From: Dendrobium chrysotoxum
Taxonomy: Eukaryota > Streptophyta > Magnoliopsida > Asparagales > Orchidaceae
Assembly (NCBI GenBank): GCA_019925795.1
Contig: CM034313.1
Location: forward strand, 2,264,501 to 2,328,500
Length of the DNA: 64,000 nucleotides
Direction of reading: 5' to 3'
The notes beneath the pieces are model-generated. The model ran no database searches and was not told where the DNA came from. It worked only from the letters and a program-made list of their open reading frames with translations. This document shows, piece after piece, positions 59,577-64,000 of the stretch. Both the position numbers and the translations under genes were made by a program. How positions within the stretch are numbered: the stretch's first letter is position 1; the number at the start of each line of letters is the position of its first letter.

Positions 59577-59993
59577 ATGGCTGATCCGGAGTTCAACCAC
59601 TGCTTCGTCTTCAACGATCAAGGCCAAGTTGACATCTTCAACTCACCGTTCTTCGACGTCAATCCGGAGGTTGATCAAACCGTAGAAGAGTATGTAAAGA
59701 GGATCATCTTCACCCTCTCCGCCGCCATCGACGAGCAACTTTTTTCCGTCCAGTGGCAGATTTAGGAAAATAGAGGTATTAGATTTGACTTATGTTAAGA
59801 AAGGTAGAGGTAGACCTAAAAAGACTTGGTTAGAAAATATTAGAAATGATCTTTCTCTATTAGATTTAAACGAGAATTTGACTTTGAACCGGACACAATG
59901 GAGAAAAAGGATTCATGTTGCCGACCCCACGTAGTGGGACAAAGGCTTGTTATTGTTGTTGTTGTTGTAGTGGCAGATTACTTCCAAGTCTTG
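59577..59993 (+). pseudogene. Small unknown ORF interrupted by an RTE tail
   Basis: An ATG in the acidic stretch ADPEFNHCFVFNDQGQVD opens 62 codons and is cut by a stop that belongs to an inserted LINE tail. Skipping the insert and one target duplication, the frame runs only five further codons before another stop. A good donor-like GCAAGGTGAAC lies just after (59995-60005). It could be the first exon or leader ORF of an unrecognised gene or element. No domain is recognised. Confidence 0.3.
59763..59968 (+). mobile_element. RTE-type LINE, 206-bp truncated 3' end with 11-bp target duplication
   Basis: AGTGGCAGATT flanks both sides (59752-59762 and 59969-59979). The insert encodes KKGRGRPKKTWLENIRNDL and the end RIHVADPT, with a stop where RTE proteins usually continue, and finishes in GTTGTTGTTGTTGT. 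Heavy 5' truncation, a trinucleotide tail and a variable-length duplication are the signature of target-primed reverse transcription by an RTE LINE. It is related to 18599-18965. Confidence 0.88.
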
Positions 59994-60717
59994 AGCAAGG
60001 TGAACTTCTCCAACTCTTTTTCCTTCCTAAGTCTTCTCTTAACTTGTGGTTTCAATTGATTCATAAAGGTTATGCTAATCCCTTCCGCTAAGCCTAGTAT
60101 TTTAGAGATTGAGTGAGTAGATCTATTTTTATAGTGACTAGTCTCGTTGTTAATTTAGGGATTTATCGTTGAAAGCCTGTCATGTATGCTATGTTTGAGT
60201 AACTGAATATTTTGTGATCTTAACTTACAGTCGTGTAACTTGGCCTAAGCTAATTCACCCTTCTTGTTCTATTTCGTGTCTAAATCACTGCAAGTCTTTT
60301 AATTAATTTTGTTCTATAACTTAAAGCGAGCAAAATCCTTAATTAACATCGCCTAATCATTTTCGTCCTGCACCAAGAGTTCACGTCATACTGAGACAGA
60401 CTATTATGTTATCCATTCTACTTTGGCTTTATTTAACAATGTAGTCAACTTAATTGAACTTGAAGTGAACGACAACATACAATCTATATTTAGATATTGG
60501 TTGAATCTGCTTGATTTAAGCACAAGGCCGAGCAGGATATTAGAACACTGGTCTGAATAATTTGCCCCTAACTAGAAAACAAATTTCTACAAAATATCAG
60601 AAGTTAGAATTTACGTTCAAGTACATTAATGATTTTAAGTTCTTATATATGGAAGCCAAATTGGTGAAAATTTTATTTTTATTCATTTCCTGCGCTTAAC
60701 ATAAATGAAGTTTCATT

Positions 60718-60891
60718 TGTAAGCCACCTGTACACGTGGCATTTTATCATTAGTTTCTTTACATTCCCTCTGTACCTTCTTGTCTCTATTCGTGTATATA
60801 TACACCATGTAACCGATGGCTAAAGTAATGAAAAAGAAAATTATCTCTGTCTCTCTCCGTTTAAAGAAAAGCCACAGCTCTCTTTTCAACA
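60718..60891 (+). repeat. 5' LTR of copia element 2 (probable)
   Basis: The right end TTTTCAACA is fixed by the primer site TGGTATCACGAG that follows (60892-60903). The left end TGTAAGCCACC at 60718 is the nearest TG that pairs with the ACA end and precedes a GTATATATACACC promoter. The 3' LTR is beyond the window, so the left end is provisional. Confidence 0.5.
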
Positions 60892-60903
60892 TGGTATCAC
60901 GAG
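60892..60903 (+). other. Primer binding site of copia element 2
   Basis: TGGTATCACGAG matches the initiator-tRNA-Met-type primer site used by most plant Ty1/copia elements, and sits directly after the LTR end. Confidence 0.8.
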
Positions 60904-60925
60904 ACTAGGCTATCCTCCTTCCGCA

Positions 60926-62152
60926 ATGCCGCCCTCCCCAGAATCCACCGCTTCGCAAGAACAAGTGGACAATCATCTCTCAGACGACACCTTCTCCTCT
61001 ACTCCAATCCCCTCTTCTCTCAAATTCTTGATGAATAATGTCAAGAACGTTATAGCCCACCCTCTCACGGCGGAAAATCATGCGCTCTGGCGATCTCAAG
61101 TCGTCAAACTCTTCCGCGCAAATGGATTCGAAGGCTTCTTGGATGGCTCTATCCCCGCTCCCCCTCCTTCCACCCCAACCGAAACCGGTCAGAAAATCAA
61201 CAATCCAGCCTATACCACCTGGACGCTACTCGACCAAAACCTTGCGGCTGCCCTCTACTCAGTCATTTCCCCCGCAATTCTACCCTACGTCCTCTCGGTA
61301 GATCGCTGCTCGGAGATCTGGACAACCTTAGACAGCAGACTTCAATCGTCTACAAGATCAAGAATCATTCAACTAAGAAATGAATTACATTTCTTATCCA
61401 TGAAAGATAAGTCGATGACTCAGTACCTCCTCGATGTTAAATCAAAAGTAGATGCTCTCGCCGCAGCTGGAGCTCCGATCGAAGTGGAAGACGTGATCCA
61501 CTACACACTAAACGGCATTCCCACCACATATCAAGCCTTTAAGACGGCTATCCGCACAAATCTCCGATCAGTGAGTCTCGACGAACTCTACACCCTCCTG
61601 TGTAGCGAGGAACTCAACCTCGTTCATGAAACAACAAGAGAATTTCAATCACTTCAAATCGCCGGCAACCAGACCGCCCTCACTGCCGGACGCGAAAAGG
61701 GTCGTGGGCGGACGTCCTATACACGATCAAGAAACAATACCAGACAACAGAACCCTGTACCCACAACTCGTGGACATAAACCCAATCGTCCCTCCATAAC
61801 ATGTCAAATTTGCGGAAAATGGGGCCACTCCGCAATCAAGTGCTGGCACCGCCACGACGAACAGTACAATATCGAACCAACCACTGCCTTATTCACCTCG
61901 CCATCCACCTCTTCCTCGGCTGAATGGTTTCTTGACAGTGGTGCATCCACTCCCTCACCTCCGACTCCACTCAAATACAACAATCTCAACCCTATCAAGG
62001 ATCTAGCCAAGTCATTCTCGGAAATGGACATCATCTTCCGATCCACACCACGGGTAAAGGCATTCTCCCTACTCCAGCAGGTACCCTCAAACTCGCTAAT
62101 CTCAATCTTGTCCCTAATCTATCCTTCAATTTGTTATCTGTTCACAAATTAA
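60926..62152 (+). pseudogene. copia 2 gag and protease start (frameshifted out of pol)
   Basis: An ATG 35 bp after the LTR opens a 408-codon frame. It has a capsid domain (LRNELHFLSMKDKSMTQYL, IHYTLNGIPTTYQAF), a basic linker, the CCHC knuckle CQICGKWGHSAIKC (about residue 293) and the aspartic protease signature FLDSGAS (about residue 338). The match to copia protein is lost right after that signature (about 61950), where the next base step places the rest in another frame. From there to 62152 this frame is out of register. A one-base deletion or a sequencing error is likely. Copia elements normally use one gag-pol frame. Confidence 0.88.
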
Positions 62153-64000
62153 CTTCCGACAACAATTGCGTTATAACATTCTCTTCTCATGGATACGAAA
62201 TCAAGGACTCGACGAACAACCGCCTTCTTCTCACGGGTCCGTCTATTAACGGACTATATCCACTTCACATACAGCAACCTTCGGCCTCTCAAAAATCCCA
62301 ACTGGCTCTCATATCAATACAGCACGTTCCGGATCTATGGCATCGTCGTCTGGGACATCCTTCAGCTCAAACTCTCACAACCATAGCACGTACTCATAGC
62401 AATGTTCACATACCCTCTAAAACCATCATGTGTAATTCTTGTAAAATGGCTAAAAGCCATCAACTACCCATGCAAAAGTCTCAAACTGTAACTTCTGTTC
62501 CTTTTTCTTTAGTGCATTCTGGTATATGGGGACCGTTTCCCATTGCCTCAAATCAGGGTTTTCGTTACTACATTTCTTTTATTGACGATTTCTCTAAATA
62601 CACATGGGTTTACCCTCTTACTCACAAACACGAAGCGTTTACTAAATTCATCGATTTTCAACGAATGGTGGAACGTCAATTTACTCATAAACTTCGCATC
62701 ATTCGCACTGATAATGGAGGAGAATTCATAAACCATAAATTCAAGATTCATTGCAGTCAAACCGGCATAATACACCAATCCACCTGCCCTCACTCACCTG
62801 CTCAAAATGACGTCGCCGAACGCAAGCACCGCCACCTCATCGAAACCACTCGCACGCTGCTAATTCAAGCTTCTTTACCTCAAAACCTTTGGGTCGATAC
62901 TCTTCTAACAGCGAACCACCTAATTAACTGTCTACCTTCTCCTAACACCCACTCCAAATCTCCATATGAAATTCTCCACGGCACACAACCAAACTACAGC
63001 AAACTCCGTGTTTTCGGCTGCCTCTGCTACCCTTGGCTCAAACCTTACTCACCAAACAAACTATCCCCTCTTTCCCATCCTTGCGTGTTCATAGGCTACG
63101 CCACCCACCAAAAAGGCTACAAATGCTTAGATCCCATATCCAATAGAATCTATACATCCTGCCATGTCATATTCAATGAAAATATTTTTCCCTACTCAAA
63201 TCAATCGGTTCACTCTTACTACCATCCCACTACAAACACCCTAACCCCTCCTCTCCTGCTCGTTCCCACCACCAGCCTACCCAACTCAATTACTAAGAAC
63301 ACCAAGCCTCCGTCAATTTCCAACTCTCAAACTAATCATATATCTCACATTTCGGATACTTCATCCAGACAATCAAAACCTCCGGACCCGACTCCCAGCG
63401 CCAGTCCCTCCACTTCGGTCTCAATTCCATGTCACTCCCTTAATCCTACTAATCCTTCCCTCCCTCACAGTACATCCACCAAGCACAGACCTTCCCACCA
63501 TATGATCACTCGGCTCAAAAGCGGGAACTCAAAACCCAAGCAAATCTTCAATTTAGCTCACACTCTCCAAAACATCGAACCCACCACTTATAATCAGGCA
63601 GTTAAATCTGAACAATGGCGATATGCGATGTCCCAAGAGTTCCAAGCTCTCCAAGCTCAAGGAACATGGGAACTGGTACCACCTACAGCATCACAAAACA
63701 TCCTTGGCTCAAAATGGACTTTTCGCATTAAATACCATTCCGACGGCTCCATCGCTCGTCACAAAGCTCGATTAGTGGCAAAAGGATACAATCAAGAGCA
63801 TGGCATAGACTATACCGAAACGTTCAGCCCCGTCGCCAAAATGCCAACAATAAGAGTTCTAATCCTTCTTGCTCTGCATTACAGCTGGACCATACACCAG
63901 CTCGACGTATCAAATGCCTTTCTCCACGGCCATCTCTCTGACACTGTTTACATGCAACAACCTCCAGGATTTCAAGACTCTATTCACCCCAATTACGTAT
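61954..64000 (+). pseudogene. copia 2 pol: protease end, integrase, RT start (runs off the window)
   Basis: In frame 1 from 61954 to the window end I see no stop. Landmarks are VPNLSFNLLSVHKL (protease end), LWHRRLGHPS and a CNSCKMAKSH zinc-binding block (integrase HHCC), an integrase core with RTDNGGEF, CPHSPAQNDVAERKHRH and FVFGCLCYPW-like FGCLCYPW, a long Ser/Thr/Pro linker (about 63180-63540), and RT with WTFRIKYHSDGSIARHKARLVAKGY and IHQLDVSNAFLHG. The first integrase Asp is replaced by Gly at 62521-62523 (HSGIWGPF instead of HSDVWGP-type), so integrase activity is doubtful even apart from the frameshift. It is less decayed than copia 1 and so younger. Confidence 0.88.

Overview
This window is nuclear DNA from a flowering plant, most likely a non-grass monocot. 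That placement is inference. It rests on a tulip-bulb-type GH18 chitinase, GC-rich third positions in the short genes, and one gene whose intron is swollen to about 33 kb by nested LTR retrotransposons, as is common in palms and other large-genome monocots. No bacterial, organellar or viral gene was recognised.

Gene-bearing left part (1-21.2 kb). The last exon of a CYP71-type cytochrome P450 (681-1301) enters from the left. It is followed by an intron-less secreted GH18 chitinase (5279-6256), a solo pectin methylesterase inhibitor (8459-9019) and a two-exon pro-pectin methylesterase with its own N-terminal inhibitor domain (13138-14044 and 15798-16489). All four are on the + strand. The gaps are AT-rich and hold small non-autonomous DNA transposons: a Tourist-like foldback family in at least seven places, including the P450 and PME introns, and two hAT-like families with ends resembling GGTGTAAGTGAG or GGGTGTCAAAAC. 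They also hold an RTE-type LINE tail, a SINE-like piece and minisatellite DNA.

Minus-strand GUX gene (19.4-54.8 kb). Three exons of a glucuronoxylan glucuronosyltransferase (GT8, GUX/PGSIP) are split by an 88-bp intron and a 33,344-bp intron. Splice phases agree across all three exons, giving 625 codons plus a stop; only the extreme N-terminus is missing. The large intron contains a Ty3/gypsy element on the minus strand (LTRs 21449-21756 and 34079-34371, target duplication ACTAG) and a decayed Ty1/copia element on the plus strand (LTRs 36187-36492 and 47961-48258). It also holds a decayed Tat-like gypsy pol remnant (about 48.4-50.0 kb) and a hAT-like MITE. Inside the gypsy gag and the copia RNase H sit two copies of one large family without long ORFs (25501-33332 and 40300-47586). 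Both begin TGTTGACC, end GCCCACA and have perfect 5-bp target duplications (CACTC and TAACA). They carry tandem arrays with 61-bp, 149-bp and about 170-bp periods and a repeated hairpin. This family is the most interesting object here: it looks like either a giant solo LTR or a large LTR-derived non-autonomous element.

Right part (54.8-64 kb). The GUX 5' flank or first intron contains an 880-bp palindrome whose arms end in mirrored AG/CT and TA microsatellites, a CT-rich segment of unknown nature, a small ORF interrupted by an RTE tail with an 11-bp target duplication, and the 5' part of a second Ty1/copia element that runs off the window.

The cell-wall theme is notable: PMEI and PME act on pectin, GUX decorates xylan, and the chitinase is a secreted defence or storage-type protein. 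The sequence shows no co-regulation, so the clustering may be chance.
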